Positions 37,454 through 48,722 are shown, numbered from the stretch's first letter. The stretch is DNA of 64,000 nucleotides from Paramacrobiotus metropolitanus (GCF_019649055.1 NW_026570241.1:496001-560000); one strand, 5' to 3'. Translations and numbers: made by a program. Notes: generated by a model from the sequence alone, not told the origin.

Positions 37454-38703
37454 GACCAGGGACCGGTCACCGCCTCTCCCTCATAAAAATTTTATATTTT
37501 GTTTGAAGACAGAACATGTATGGGAACAGCTAAAAAAATACTTTTGTCGGCAATGGCCCAGTGGGCGTTGCCAAAAACACATTTGAGTGCGGTATGTATT
37601 GTCAATGTACATTGTATATACAGTATTGGCAATGCATACGGCACCATGATCAGTGTTACTTATTCACTGCATTTGCAGACTAGCTTCTTGACTACTAATT
37701 CTTAATTTTGGTTTTTACAACATCCAATTTTTAAAAATCTAACCGGTAGTCGATTTGACTTGATTGCACTGCTTACCTTTAAATTCTTCTTTATGCTGCA
37801 TGCACCACACGCGCGATGCTGGCAAGTACAAAGAGTTCACAAAACTTTTACATCGTCAAGCCAGTCAGTAAAAAGTAAAATTTACCGAAAAAAAAATCAA
37901 AACAGAAGTTTTCACCAGTACGATGCATGAACACCGTTTAATGAGAATACGTAATACGTGCATTGGCCATATACAACGTACGACAAAAAGAGGTTGAACC
38001 GATCAGTCGGTCCGCGGTTCAAAATAACATCGCAACGACACGCCACCACTAAAACTTGGACGCTTACTCACTACTTTCAGACGCTTGCGCTCCGTGAATA
38101 TCAAAGTGCCGCTATACTAGTTGCACATCAAAAGGTGTAGAAAAAAATTTTGAACTTTTTGATTTTAAATCTGTGGCTGTTTATGGCGAACAGCACAAAT
38201 TCTAGCCATTTTGCTTTCCCATAGACTTAAGCATTGATTGCAAGCCAAACGGTTATGCGCACAGATCCTATGCTGTGTCTACGAGAAAGCAAAATGGCTG
38301 GAATTTGTGCTGTTCGCCATAAACAGCCACAGGTTTAGTGTCAAAAAGTTTAAAATTTTTTTCTACACCTTTTGATATGCAACTAGTATAGCTGCACTTT
38401 GATATTCACGGAGCGCGAGCGTCTGAAAGTAGTGAGTAAGCGTCCAAGTTTTAGTGGTGGCGTGTCGTTGCGAGGTTATTTTGAACCGCGGACCGACTGA
38501 TCGGTTCAACCTCTTTTTGTCGTACATTGTATAAGTGCCGTATGTATTGCCAGTGCACTAACAATACATACGGCAGTTATATTTGTTTTGCCACTGGACC
38601 ATTGCCGATGAAAATATTTTTTTAAGGGTTCCCAATACCGACTCTGTCTTCAAGCAAGATATGAAATTTTTCTGAGGGGAGAGGCGGTGACCGGGCCCTG
38701 GTG
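37454..38703. mobile_element. Outer foldback element with ~80-bp inverted ends
   Basis: The left end (ACCAGGGACCGGTCACCGCC, from about 37456) returns inverted at the right end (GGCGGTGACCGGGCCCTGGT, to about 38702). Homology runs inward through CTTGAAGACAGA and the GGCAATGG/CCATTGCC blocks on both sides. The palindrome at 37970-38533 is nested inside. No coding capacity is seen. Confidence 0.65.
37970..38533. mobile_element. 564-bp palindromic element, two 249-bp arms
   Basis: Arms 37970-38218 and 38285-38533 are about 95% complementary around a 66-bp centre. Landmarks on both sides are ACGACAAAAAGAGGTTGAAC, GGTTCAAAATAAC, CACGCCACCACTAAAACTTG and TGTGGCTGTTTATGGCGAAC. No transposase. A single arm recurs at 47700-47944. 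Confidence 0.85.
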
Positions 38704-38754
38704 AGTAAGATTTTGGAATGTATCAATACTTTTGTAACGCTTTGTTTATTGTTA

Positions 38755-39268
38755 CAGTGAAACTCCTCTTAACATTCACCTTCCTATAACATTCACCCCT
38801 TTACTGCATACACGAGGCTGGGAACCAAACCGTCCGGTAGACTATAACACAGGGGCAGTTCTCTGTATAACATTCACCCCTTTACAGCTATAACATACAT
38901 CTTTTATGGAACCGGTGACAGTTTTACCAGCTTATTCAACCCCTGCGTAATATACGGTTGGTTTGGCTGGTGAAAAAAAAACATTTCGGTGCCGCTAAAA
39001 GAAAGTTCCGGCTTCTGTTTTTAATCTGTTCAGTACCGGATCTTCCAACTCCAAGCATATAAAAGCGCAGCACAACCAACATTCAGACCGAATAATGTCC
39101 ACACTCCGGTATTTTGTTAATTTTTTGGGTAATTAACACCCCCTGGGGCTACGACCCTGAGCCCTTGAAGGCAGTGCCCCTGGGGCAGTGTTCCTGTATA
39201 ACATACACCTCTCTGTAACATTCAGAAAGCCTGGAACGGAGGGTGTATGTTATAGAGAAGTTTCACTG
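38755..39268. mobile_element. pogo/Tigger-like MITE
   Basis: The left terminus CAGTGAAACTCCTCTTAAC (38755) and right terminus GTTATAGAGAAGTTTCACTG (to 39268) are inverted repeats with the CAGTGAAAC end typical of pogo/Tigger elements. A TA dinucleotide flanks each end (38753-38754 and 39269-39270), as for Tc1/mariner-class insertions. The interior repeats TATAACATTCACC several times. Length is 514 bp, with no transposase. Confidence 0.7.
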
Positions 39269-39766
39269 TATTGGAAAGTCCCATAGAAGAAAGAACAAGA
39301 CTATAACACAAAAATAAAGCCCATGAGCTGATAGATTCGAACTTTACACTGAACCAGCTGAATATTCTGATAGATTCGATCCAGCTGTTCTCATGAAAAT
39401 GGCTTCGTAAATAAAAACAACAGGGGTTGCTAACAAAGAAAAACTTGTAAGAAACTGTTGTTTTATTTGAGCCAAATGACAGCTGTGTTAATTGTTCTAT
39501 GCAGAGTATTAGCTTTGCTGACAGCTACTGACACTCCCAGCTCTCGAACGTGTTTTAGCTTTGCAAATTTAGTAGCAGTCGATACGTGATACTCTGCTTT
39601 GCTGAATGCCTTGCCTACACTGACCTGGTAAGGTATCGTAAAGCGATTTGGTTGCATCTTTTCCGATATTGTTTCGGCTCTGCATTTTTAAACTCAATAT
39701 TGCATCAGGTAAAGCTTAGGTAGAAAGGTCCTAAAACTTACTCCTTCGTAGCGACATAAAAGCCGA

Positions 39767-41506
39767 ATGCAACAAGAAAACATGCAGCCTTCAGCACGAA
39801 AGCTGCAGACCAGAGTCTTGCGGCTGTATGTCGCATTCTGGTTGATCGCCATGCAGATGTGTGGCTACTATACCTCTTCTCCGCGGAAATATCGTCAACT
39901 ACTGCACGGAGTTTTCTACATTTATGTAACCGCACAGTTTGTTTTAAATTCCTTTGGCAGCTTTACCCTGCGTCCAGTGAACACATCGAAAATATCGAAG
40001 TTTTTGTTGAGTGAAATTCCTTTAGCTTTGGTGCCCTTTGCCAGGGCATTTGCAGCGTTCACGCTGCTGCATAAAAGAAGGGATCTCAAAAGTCTCCTGA
40101 CAAATTTTATCGGCGCCTTCGATGTCTACTTCACACGAACTGATATTGCGTTCGTTGTGTTCTCAGGCTGCTGCCTATGTGTTGTTCCATTATTTTACAT
40201 TGGATTCGGCGTGAACGCAATCTTCATTGTCGCCAATTTGAACGGAACTTCAGAGATATATCATAATAAGTTTGGGCTGCAAAACGATATTGCGACAGTG
40301 CTCGCAGTTAGTGTTGTGGCGCTCCAGGCTGTTTGTTACGCGGGAGAGAAATTTTCCCAGTCGTTTTTGGTTGTCTGGCCACTGGTGCTGGGCGTAGCGT
40401 GTCGCTCTATGAACACCTGTGTAAAACAGCGAACCACTATGGCAGCTGTGCATCGGTATCTTAACGACCACGCAAGTCTGGTTTCGTGTGTGCACGAACT
40501 AAACCACTGCTTTTCATGGACGGGGGCCATATTCGCTTTGGAAGACATGTTTCACTTCGTTATAATTGTGCATGATCTTGCTGCGGGTGCCGTTGCCGGC
40601 ACAACGTACGATCAAGGCATCATGGTTTTCCAGGTGCTGCTCATGGGAATCATGGTGAACGCGCAATTGTGCTTGGCTGTGTTCTTATTCGAGAAGGTAT
40701 ATGATACGTCTTAACTAAGATTGGAGTTTCTTTACATCATAGTCGTGTTTTCGTTAACCCTAAAATTAATTATCAGTTCAAGGCGAAACATAATTCATTT
40801 GTGTACGTACAAATTGTGTCAAACAGATTGCATAACGTGTTACTTATACGCAAAATACGAGTATTAGTCCTTTCTTCTTGTGCTTCGTAAGCCCATATTT
40901 GTTTTTGATTGCTAACAGTTTGACATTTTACGATTTACGTTTTTTTACGGAGCATTTCTTGCAGAACGAAGAATTTATGCAGTCATTACGCACCATTGTA
41001 ATTAACGAAGACTTGCCAAATAAAATCTGCAGCAACGTAAACGTTCACGTTAAGCGTTATAGCGCAACGCAAACTGGAGTGATGTTTGGAGGTATCATCA
41101 TTACTCGGAATAGCTTCATCGGAGTAAGTATCGAAAATGTGATCAGAAGTGATAATCATTACTGGATGACCTGCCTACAGCGTATATCAAGAACCAAACA
41201 TACAACTAAACACCAAAATTTTCTCATAAGTATTTCTTATAAAATTTCTCGTAAATCATACATATTGATATATATTGTACATAGTATCATACAGCAGTAT
41301 TACAGTGCGGTCTCTAACTCTACCATTCACTTTAACAGATTGCCTGTACCGTTTTTGGGTACATCTTGCTCACTGCACAAATGCACGATAAAGATGGCGA
41401 GCTATCTCGGACGATTGTTGCTCCTGAACTCATCCGTACGATGCTATCGTCTCTGTGCAACCGCAGTATCTGTAGCAATGTCATGTCTAATCCGAGCGTG
41501 GTTTAG
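39767..41506 (+). CDS. Gustatory-receptor-like seven-helix protein (gene 3)
   Basis: Three exons, 39767-40696, 40965-41123 and 41339-41506, join at two phase-0 introns to give 418 aa, the usual size of insect gustatory receptors. Hydrophobic segments include LYVAFWLIAMQMCGYY, FVVFSGCCLCVVPLFYIGF, AVSVVALQAVCYA, FLVVWPLVLGVACRS and VLLMGIMVNAQLCLAVFLFEK. The 53-codon exon 2 is hydrophilic and ends in GVMFGGIIITR. Exon 3 encodes FGYILLTAQM, which fits the insect TM7 signature TYhhhhhQF as G-Y-five residues-Q-M. Phase-0 introns near the 3' end with the last exon carrying TM7 are also typical of insect Gr genes. Gr proteins are ligand-gated cation channels with an intracellular N-terminus; that role here is inferred. 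The frame is intact. Confidence 0.75.
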
Positions 41507-42624
41507 ATTTCCTTTAACCGACGTATTTGTTCCTGATCAGTTTTGGGTGGGTGTTGTGCGTCACTGTACATACACCAATTAAAATAAGAACCTCATCTGT
41601 ATACTTATGGTTAGTGTAACCTTTGCAATTGCCGGCATACGTGTGCCGGGGTGCGAAGCGATACATAGCAAGTACGGAACCTTGTATGCACAAGTTGTTC
41701 GCAACATTGGATGGGTGTGTCCTGGGTAAATCAGTTGATTGTTAAGAGGATTGTGCTCTGCAACGCTGATTGTCTTCTCATAAACTATAAAGTGCTTCTA
41801 AACGTTACCCTTATATTAATTCATTTCCATCAATACGATTTTCTCCTCCCGTCTGACATATCTGTAATTTCATTTCCAAGAAAATAAGATTGACGCATTA
41901 GTGCTAAAGTTTCGCTACGAGCACGGATGCCTGCCGAACTTACTCGCGCCCATCTTTGCGCTGTCCCGCCTAATCGAATTTGTTCTCCCGTCTCCCTGCG
42001 TTTTATGCGCATAAAAGTTCTGAAGGTGTACGAGTATAGACGAGTACGAGTATAGACTGTAGTTCCCAAAACACAGGGACGCACGAAACTGAAACAACTT
42101 TTTAAATGTTAATGCAGATTGAAACTGGTTAACGTCACAATTAAATAAGATATCAAATCTAGAAGACACGGAAATGTTACAGTGTAGTTTTCGACGCTCC
42201 CGTTTTCGGCTTCTCTTTTTATTTACTATTTCACTTTGACAAGCAGCTGAATTCACCTTTAGCTTTAAATGATTGGCATTGATCAGGATATGCATACGGC
42301 TTAACGGGACTCGGTTGGTGCATGTTGCTGAATTTGTTTATGACTGTTATACTCACTGGTCAGCTGTTCACAAATGCACATACATACGTAGCTTACACAC
42401 GTTATTTTGCAACTTCACTCTGTGTCTAAATTTATGTACAAGTACAGTAATCTGCAGTCTCATCTAATGCTGCAGTCGACTGTCCGAATTTAACCGCTGG
42501 TTTTTTCTGTTCATCACTTGTACAAAAAACAAGCCCAGCATTCCACCGGACTAAAGAAATAACTGTTGTGCATTTCGCAGTGCCACCAGTGTTTTATATT
42601 GTTTTCTCGCTTTTACAAGTAGAC
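41507..42624. other. Spacer between receptor genes 3 and 4
   Basis: No gene supported. A GTACGAGTATAGAC-type word is tandemly repeated at about 42027-42056. Confidence 0.5.
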
Positions 42625-44113
42625 ATGGAAGGGAAAATGGGCGGCAGTAAAACCTGGTTTGTGCAGCTACAGAATACCTTTTGGCTGACAGTTATGCAGC
42701 TATGTGGATACTGCGGCTTTTCACCACAAACCCACCGCAAGGTGTTTTGCATCCTAAACGGTATTTATGTCATGGCACAGTTATTGTCTGGTATTTTTGC
42801 TTCGAACGTCCCTGCTTTGCTACATCCCGTTGAGGGTGTTTCCAAAGTGTCAAGGATTCTTTTAACAGTTGCTCCCGAATTTTTGTTGCCTTTTGCAAGA
42901 GGTTTTAGCGCTGTTACCCTCTTACTAAAAAATAAAGATTTAGATGGGTTGATGAAGGGTTTTATACATCGGTTCGACCAATACATAACGCGAAGCAGCG
43001 CTGCTCTGATAGCCGTTTTTGGATGCTCTCTTTCCATCAGTCCCGCGTTTTACGCAGCAACAGGCGTTGACTTTGTGACGGCTTCGTGTGGCAACAAATC
43101 ATCGATACTTTTTCAGTATTGCCGGAATGTTGCGATTGACGAACCAGTTGCCGGGGTGGTTATCGGAGCCACGACATCGCTTCTCGTGATTAGTTATACA
43201 GGAATGAAGAGTGTGCAATGTTTTTTGGTGGTTTGGACGCTGATGTTCGGTCTGGTATGCCGTTCATTAAACGGTTCAGTGACTAGAAAAAATACCGCTG
43301 TCAACCTTCTCTCACATCTAAAGGCTCACGCTGACCTTGTGAACCTTATCCAACAAATGAACGATTGCTTCTCTTGGATTACAGCAATTGTATTCGTAGA
43401 GGATGCCTTCTATCTGATTAGCGTTATACAAAGCGTCCTCGAAGCGGCTGTTACGGGGACCTTGTTGAACAAGTTTGAATTTGGGCATTTGGCAATTAGC
43501 GCGCTGATGATGAGCGCTCAGTTGGGATCGTCAGTGTATCTGTTCGAGAAGGTAAACGTTTACTCACTTAACTAAAGGTAAATTAAAGGTAACTTAGGTA
43601 ATTAAAGGTAAATTTTTACCCACTTCATATACTTACTGGTTAGTGAAGATAATGCAAAGGACAGTCGGAGACACTGAACTGCATGTTTTTTGTAGAATAC
43701 AGAAATTATGCAATCATTGCGCAAAATGGTCATCAATGGAGAGGTCCCAGATGACATCGTCGCAAGTCAAATAACCAACCACTTAAAGCGCTATAAAGGA
43801 GCCCAAATCGGTTGCGTACTTGGCGGAGTGACGTTAAATCGAGACGGCGTTGTGGGAGTAAGTACATACGAGTAACTATGGAACGCCGAGAAGAGGCGTG
43901 TTGGGATGTACTCGTAAAATACCGCCTTTGTAGATTGCTTGCACAATGTTCGGGTATCTCCTCTTGGCGGCGCAAATAAACGACAAAGACAACATGGCCA
44001 ACAGCGACAATGTTATTTCCCAAAACTTAACGCACGTGGCAGTAGCCATTTTGTGCAACACCACATCTGGGAATGAACCCATCGGTGATACTTTTAAGAT
44101 TTTCATGGACTAA
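42625..44113 (+). CDS. Gustatory-receptor-like seven-helix protein (gene 4)
   Basis: Exons 42625-43551, 43696-43857 and 43934-44113 give 422 aa with the same phase-0 junctions as gene 3. Exon 2 is one codon longer. Shared blocks are FWLTVMQLCGY, VCRSLN, NDCFSWI, SVYLFEK, the GxxxGG stretch of exon 2 (GCVLGGVTLNRDG) and the TM7 block CTMFGYLLLAAQI. It is the most divergent of the four. The ATG at 42625 was chosen because it aligns with the other starts; the frame is open further upstream but without an ATG. AATAAA at 44162 lies 49 bp after the stop. The frame is intact. Confidence 0.75.
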
Positions 44114-44786
44114 CACTTGGTCTTATTTCGTGTTTCGATTGACAACACTCGCTGTGCACTCCAATAAAGAGCTTACAGTTGTTAAAAAATTAATACGGAA
44201 TGCTTGTGTCTTCTTAACCATCCAAAGCAGCAACAGTCTGTGAAGCGGCAGCTGGGTCTTGATTCCGTAGTATTAATTAATTTCTGTACGGCGCTGGAAT
44301 TTGCAAACCACCGAAATAAATAATAGTTTATGATGAGTACAGTGCAGCATTTAATGTGCTTACCGAAAAATTTATCACCACTTCATAAAAATGAGATGTA
44401 GGAAAAAATAAATTTATTGCAACGTGTCTCGCTTAAGGATACTCCTTGAATATGTACTCGCACTGGAGCACATAACAATCGACTTAAGTCACGACGCATA
44501 TTCCTTTCACCATTGTCCGCATTGTCAAGCAAGTTTTCTTATCTCCACAGCGCTAGTAAGTATCAACAGCTGGAATAATCCACAAATTTGTGAAGTCCGT
44601 AAAGTCGTTATCGACTGGCTATCACCGCAGCGCAGCGATAACGCAGCGGCACTTGTACTCTTGTAGGAAAGGCCTGCTCATTGACGATATCATTTGCTGC
44701 GATGTCACAACCATTTGAGTTTTTGAATGCTTACCGTATACTGGCCGCGCATTTCTGTTGATCACTGATCGCTTTCGCTAGCCGCC
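44114..44786. other. Spacer between receptor array and 407-aa gene
   Basis: Contains the 3' end of receptor gene 4. The frame at 44424-44666 has no recognisable similarity. Confidence 0.4.
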
Positions 44787-46010
44787 ATGGACCCAGTCAA
44801 TCTGGCGTTCAAAGTACTGAAATCCGTGGCGCGTAGCGGCAGTAAATACGCCATCGTCTCCGCCAATTCGTTGTTGAACAAAATCGACCCGGACACTCAG
44901 CAAGCCCGTTCGGCATTACTCGCCCACTGCAGCCCTTTGGATATTAAGGAGAAACTATTAGAAATCCATCAGTTTCTGGAGACAACCACCGCTGATCTTA
45001 AAGAGTCGTTGACCGCGGAAATTGCACAGCTGCAACTCACCGTCCAACACCGCGACGTCGACAGCAGCTTGAGCAAAATCAATTATTATCTGACATTATT
45101 ATTAAAGTCGGATGCGACATCTCGGGATTATGATAAGAAAGAGTTCCTCCGCGCGTGTAAAAATTACGATCCCAAGGGTTTGCTCGCCGCGTTGCACGAA
45201 GATGTTACGGGAGCGTTTTTAACCAGGATTATCGACAACTGTACATATCAATTTTTGTTACAGTGGTGCGATAAGATCTCGTTGAATGCATTGCGCGCGT
45301 ATCTGTGTTCGATGCACCGGCTGTATGTTATGATGGAAGATGACCAGTCGTTAGTGACATCGACGACACTGAACCGCGAAGATGTGGCCATGACCGGCCA
45401 AGTGAAAAGTATCCTTAAAGCGGTGAAATTGGCTAAGTTTCATTATGAAACGCGCATCTTTGCGGTGTCAGAAAAAGGTCCCTCCGATTTGGTGGCGCTA
45501 ATTGATGAGTTTTTTGTTAATTCCGACAACGAGTCAAAAACCGCCCAGGCCAACCAGGATTTGGCGGTGAAACTAGGCGAAAAGCTGAATAAACAGTTCT
45601 CATGGTATTCCTGGGCGGTGGTCATTGCGGAAGACAATCCTAAAGAACTGAACTTTCTCTCGTACTCGGCGGACTTTGAGGATGATCTTTTCAGCCAGGA
45701 ATCTACGCACCAGCAGTTTCTGCCGTTCTTTGGATCAAAATCAGCCACCGCACCGATGCATGAGAATATTGTCAGCGGTAAACAGTATGGCTTTATCACG
45801 TGTAAGCGGAAATTTCATGCCGGTGCAAAACTGGCGCATCAGCGCCGATTGACAGTTTTCTGGGCAAACCCGCAACAGTTGCTAGAGACTGTGCCGGAGG
45901 ATGCGTTAAAAGATGCCTTGAAAGGCGTAGACATCGCTGAGCTTACAGAAGAGTTTAAAGCAGCGCATATTAAACACTCTGCTACCCAAACACCACGGAT
46001 GTCTGTTTGA
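44787..46010 (+). CDS. Intronless 407-aa protein of unknown function
   Basis: One uninterrupted frame starts at an ATG in an excellent Kozak context (GCCGCCATGG). It is predicted largely helical and soluble. The N-terminus is basic (FKVLKSVARSGSKYAIVSA), residues 50-115 look coiled-coil-like (LDIKEKLLEIHQFLETTTADL), and the middle is helical (KKEFLRACKNYDPKGLLAAL) with a conserved-looking YQFLLQWCDKISLNALRAYL. The C-terminal part is more beta-like (FSWYSWAVVIAEDN, FGSKSATAPMHENI). There is no signal peptide or transmembrane segment. I do not recognise the family and give no function. Codon use is GC-richer than the flanks, as in other real genes here. Confidence 0.8.
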   Translation: MDPVNLAFKVLKSVARSGSKYAIVSANSLLNKIDPDTQQARSALLAHCSPLDIKEKLLEIHQFLETTTADLKESLTAEIAQLQLTVQHRDVDSSLSKINYYLTLLLKSDATSRDYDKKEFLRACKNYDPKGLLAALHEDVTGAFLTRIIDNCTYQFLLQWCDKISLNALRAYLCSMHRLYVMMEDDQSLVTSTTLNREDVAMTGQVKSILKAVKLAKFHYETRIFAVSEKGPSDLVALIDEFFVNSDNESKTAQANQDLAVKLGEKLNKQFSWYSWAVVIAEDNPKELNFLSYSADFEDDLFSQESTHQQFLPFFGSKSATAPMHENIVSGKQYGFITCKRKFHAGAKLAHQRRLTVFWANPQQLLETVPEDALKDALKGVDIAELTEEFKAAHIKHSATQTPRMSV

Positions 46011-46479
46011 CGCTTTGGCGGGCGAGAGTGCGAGACGATTGTCTGCGTATTCGCTACCGCTCCTGTCCGCCGCCGAGGTTCTAGTTGACAAACAAGCGGG
46101 AAGATGTATGTAAGCGCGTTGTGAAAAGAAATCCCAAAAATACCGTGCTTGCCTAGAACAGCTAGAAGCAGTTTGCTAGTTAGAGCGATGTACCTATTAC
46201 AAATAATTTACAGACGCAGTTACAGACGCAAACTATAAAACTGTCTAGAAGTCCTCCATGGCTATTTATTGTATATTATAATCAAGATTATTCTGCACTT
46301 GCGTACCGGTATCTCAGTATCTGTAAGCTAGTCCACCGAGCAGAAATCAATCAGGCTCAAAGAAAGCGTGGGCGAATGAAAAACTAATCGACTGCACGTC
46401 CTGCTTTAGGCAGCCTCAACATGCTCCATCCCAGAAAGTACTTTTCAATTGTCACCGTCTCGTCCACTGTAGGATCAAC
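46011..46479. other. Spacer, no gene seen
   Basis: 3' flank of the 407-aa gene and lead-in to the ADP-ribosylhydrolase pseudogene. Confidence 0.4.
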
Positions 46480-47699
46480 AATACTGACGAAGGAATGTCA
46501 GAACCGAATGCTGTCCAAGTACGTGGTTGTCTTCTAGGGGCCTTGGTTGGAGATTGCCTGGGACGGTTGTTTGAGGGCGATCCACCGCCGGTGAAAGTAT
46601 CGGAGATCGTAGCAACAATTGCCGAACAAAATAATAAACCGTAAAAGCACACATCATAAATATGTATTCTGCCGGATGTCACATTTTGCAGCGATACACG
46701 GCAAAAACAGCTGAAAAGTTCATGGTTATGTGTAGATATAAGAGAAACTGAGTACCGGTAATGTGCAAATATATTCGGACTTTCGTTTACTTTAATTGCT
46801 AGGGTACTTTCACTTTAATCACTTTCACGTTAATTATATACTTTTCTTTCGTATTGGGAGAGTGTTTTAGAATTGCCATTGCCGTACACGGATGATACGG
46901 CCATCATCGGGCCATGTGTCACACGCTGGCCGAATCGTTGATTCGTTGCGGACGTTTCGACGCTCGCGATCTGGCCAAATCGTAAGCGTATTTTTTCCTT
47001 TCGCCGCTTCAACGTTGGGATTTATGTCGCGTTTCGGCAGTTTCAATGACAGGTATGAAGCACAGTGGACCAAGAAGCGCCTGTACGCGAGCAGCGTAAA
47101 GCACATCTTTTCCATCTGGGAGGACAATGACTTTGGAGGCGATATTTTTGAACCTGCGCGACAGCAGTTTAATGGTCGGGGATCGTTCGGGAACGGTGGG
47201 GAATGCGGGTCGCCAGTATCCCACTATTTTGTGGGAACCGTCTGGAAGAGACGTTAGAGGTTCGCATTCTGATTACTGTACTGGAAGGCAATGTGATGCA
47301 ATTCTTAAATTCATGGATGCAGCGATATACGGTACACAGTATCATCATATTGAATCATACAAACTTGTTTGCCTTTGAACACTGCGTTTTATGGATGACT
47401 GCATTACTCTGCCGACATTTAGCGTAGTGAGTCAAATACTGTTTCAGGAAAAACCATATACCGGTATTTCTAATCAACGCATGCGACGTGAATGTTTTAT
47501 AGTGTTTGACCTTTAGTGTCAGTAGTTTTTGGCTATTTCAGATTGCCCGCCTGAGCAAGCAGTTGACTCACAACCATCCACTTGGCTACAACCGAGCCAT
47601 TCTACAGGCGTTGGCTGTTCACCTGGCCCTGCATTCCGACACTCCAGATGGTGAATCTTTGTTGGATGCTCTCATCAAATTTGCTAGTGACCGTTTAGA
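46480..47699 (+). pseudogene. ADP-ribosylhydrolase-3-like (ARH3/ADPRS) pseudogene
   Basis: ARH3 removes Ser-linked ADP-ribose and degrades poly-ADP-ribose; its metal site uses the GDxxG and YTDDTA motifs. Exon remnants: 46480-46640 (GCLLGALVGDCLGRLF), 46871-46981 (LPYTDDTA then CHTLAESLIRCGRFDA), 47041-about 47265 (DIFEPARQQFNGRGSFGNGG then MRVASI) and 47542-47699 (LSKQLTHNHPLGYNRAILQA, then LAVHLAL). Breaks: about 1 nt lost near 46523, an 11-nt insertion near 46904-46914 that repeats GGCCAT, and 1 nt lost near 47200. After 47699 the homology stops at the arm of a palindromic element. Splice sites between remnants are still visible, including a 59-bp intron (46982-47040). The catalytic C-terminal part is not found. 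Confidence 0.85.
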
Positions 47700-47944
47700 T
47701 TTTGTGCTGTTCGCCATAAACAGCCACGTGTTTAGCATCAGAAAGTTAAGAATTTTTTTCTACACCTTTTGATTTGCAATTAGTATAGTTGCACTTCGAT
47801 ATTCACGGAGCGCGAGCGTCTGAAAGTAGCATGCAAAGAAAGTGAGAAAGCGTCCAAGTTTTACTGGTGGCGTGTCGTTGCGGGGTTACTTTTGAACCGC
47901 GGACCGACTGATCGGTTCAACCTCTTTTTGTCGTCCTTTGTATG
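47700..47944. mobile_element. Single arm of the 38-kb palindromic element
   Basis: From TGTGCTGTTCGCCATAAACA to CCTCTTTTTGTCGT this matches the right arm of the palindrome at 38285-38533 at roughly 90%, with a short insertion near 47830. Only one arm is present. It sits exactly where the ARH3-like coding homology ends. Confidence 0.85.
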
Positions 47945-48471
47945 TTTCTGCTACCTACAGTTCATGTGCTCGACGCTTTATTCGGCTTTAACATCGCGAT
48001 GGAGAAAATATTTGGCTGTTGCACTACGAAATTGCGCTCTATATTCGGTAATCCATGATGCTTACTTATTTTGCTAGCATGCAGCATCGAAAGAACTGTA
48101 CAGCAGCTGCCAAAATAAAGTTTTCTACTTTTTTTGTTAGTTTTATCTGATTCGATCGGGAGGACCGGATTGTGAGCAGTAAAATAAATATTGTACGTGC
48201 CATTTATGCACTAACAGTAATTTTGTAATGCATGCCTTGTATTTTGCATCAAGGCATTTAATGATATCGCTGTACTGTACTGACATTGTCACATAACATT
48301 CGCAGCGTTCGCAAGCTACGAATGTTATGTGACAATGTAGGGAATGAACGAAAAATATTACCGTGTAATGACGCAGAAACCGCAAAAAAATAATGCGAAT
48401 CTATTCCAAATTGTAATCCTTGTACATTTAGCTTATACACAACAGTTAACATCACAACGCAATACACTCAA

Positions 48472-48722
48472 TCAGCAGAAAACAGCCTCGGGAGGTCTAA
48501 GAACAGAGAACAACTGATCTAAATTTGCTCCCGGTGGAGCTGTTCCCTGGACGGAGGCCGCGTTCCCGCGCTGGATTTCTATGCTGATACGCTGGCGCAG
48601 GTATTCCGGTGCTCTTGCCTCGCCAGTTTCATGCCGTACCCTTCTACCCACTTCCGTCAGCAGACGGGAAGCTTCCGGTCCGTTTGGTCCTAGCGTTTCA
48701 AAGCCCAAAGCGCGTTCCAAAT
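48472..48722 (-). mobile_element. LINE-type reverse transcriptase C-terminal remnant
   Basis: The minus-strand frame contains ALGFETLGPNGPEASRLL, LTEVGRR, a TGEARAPEYLRQRISI block and IQRGNAASVQGT. This is the end seen in many invertebrate non-LTR reverse-transcriptase proteins (FETLGPxG...ELGRRI...TGDPR...FLxQRLSxAIQRGNAAxxxGT). The polymerase domain is absent. Confidence 0.65.

Noticed and set aside
41915-42295. 126-codon minus-strand frame between receptor genes
   Set aside because: No recognisable domain, and it overlaps a tandem-repeated intergenic word.
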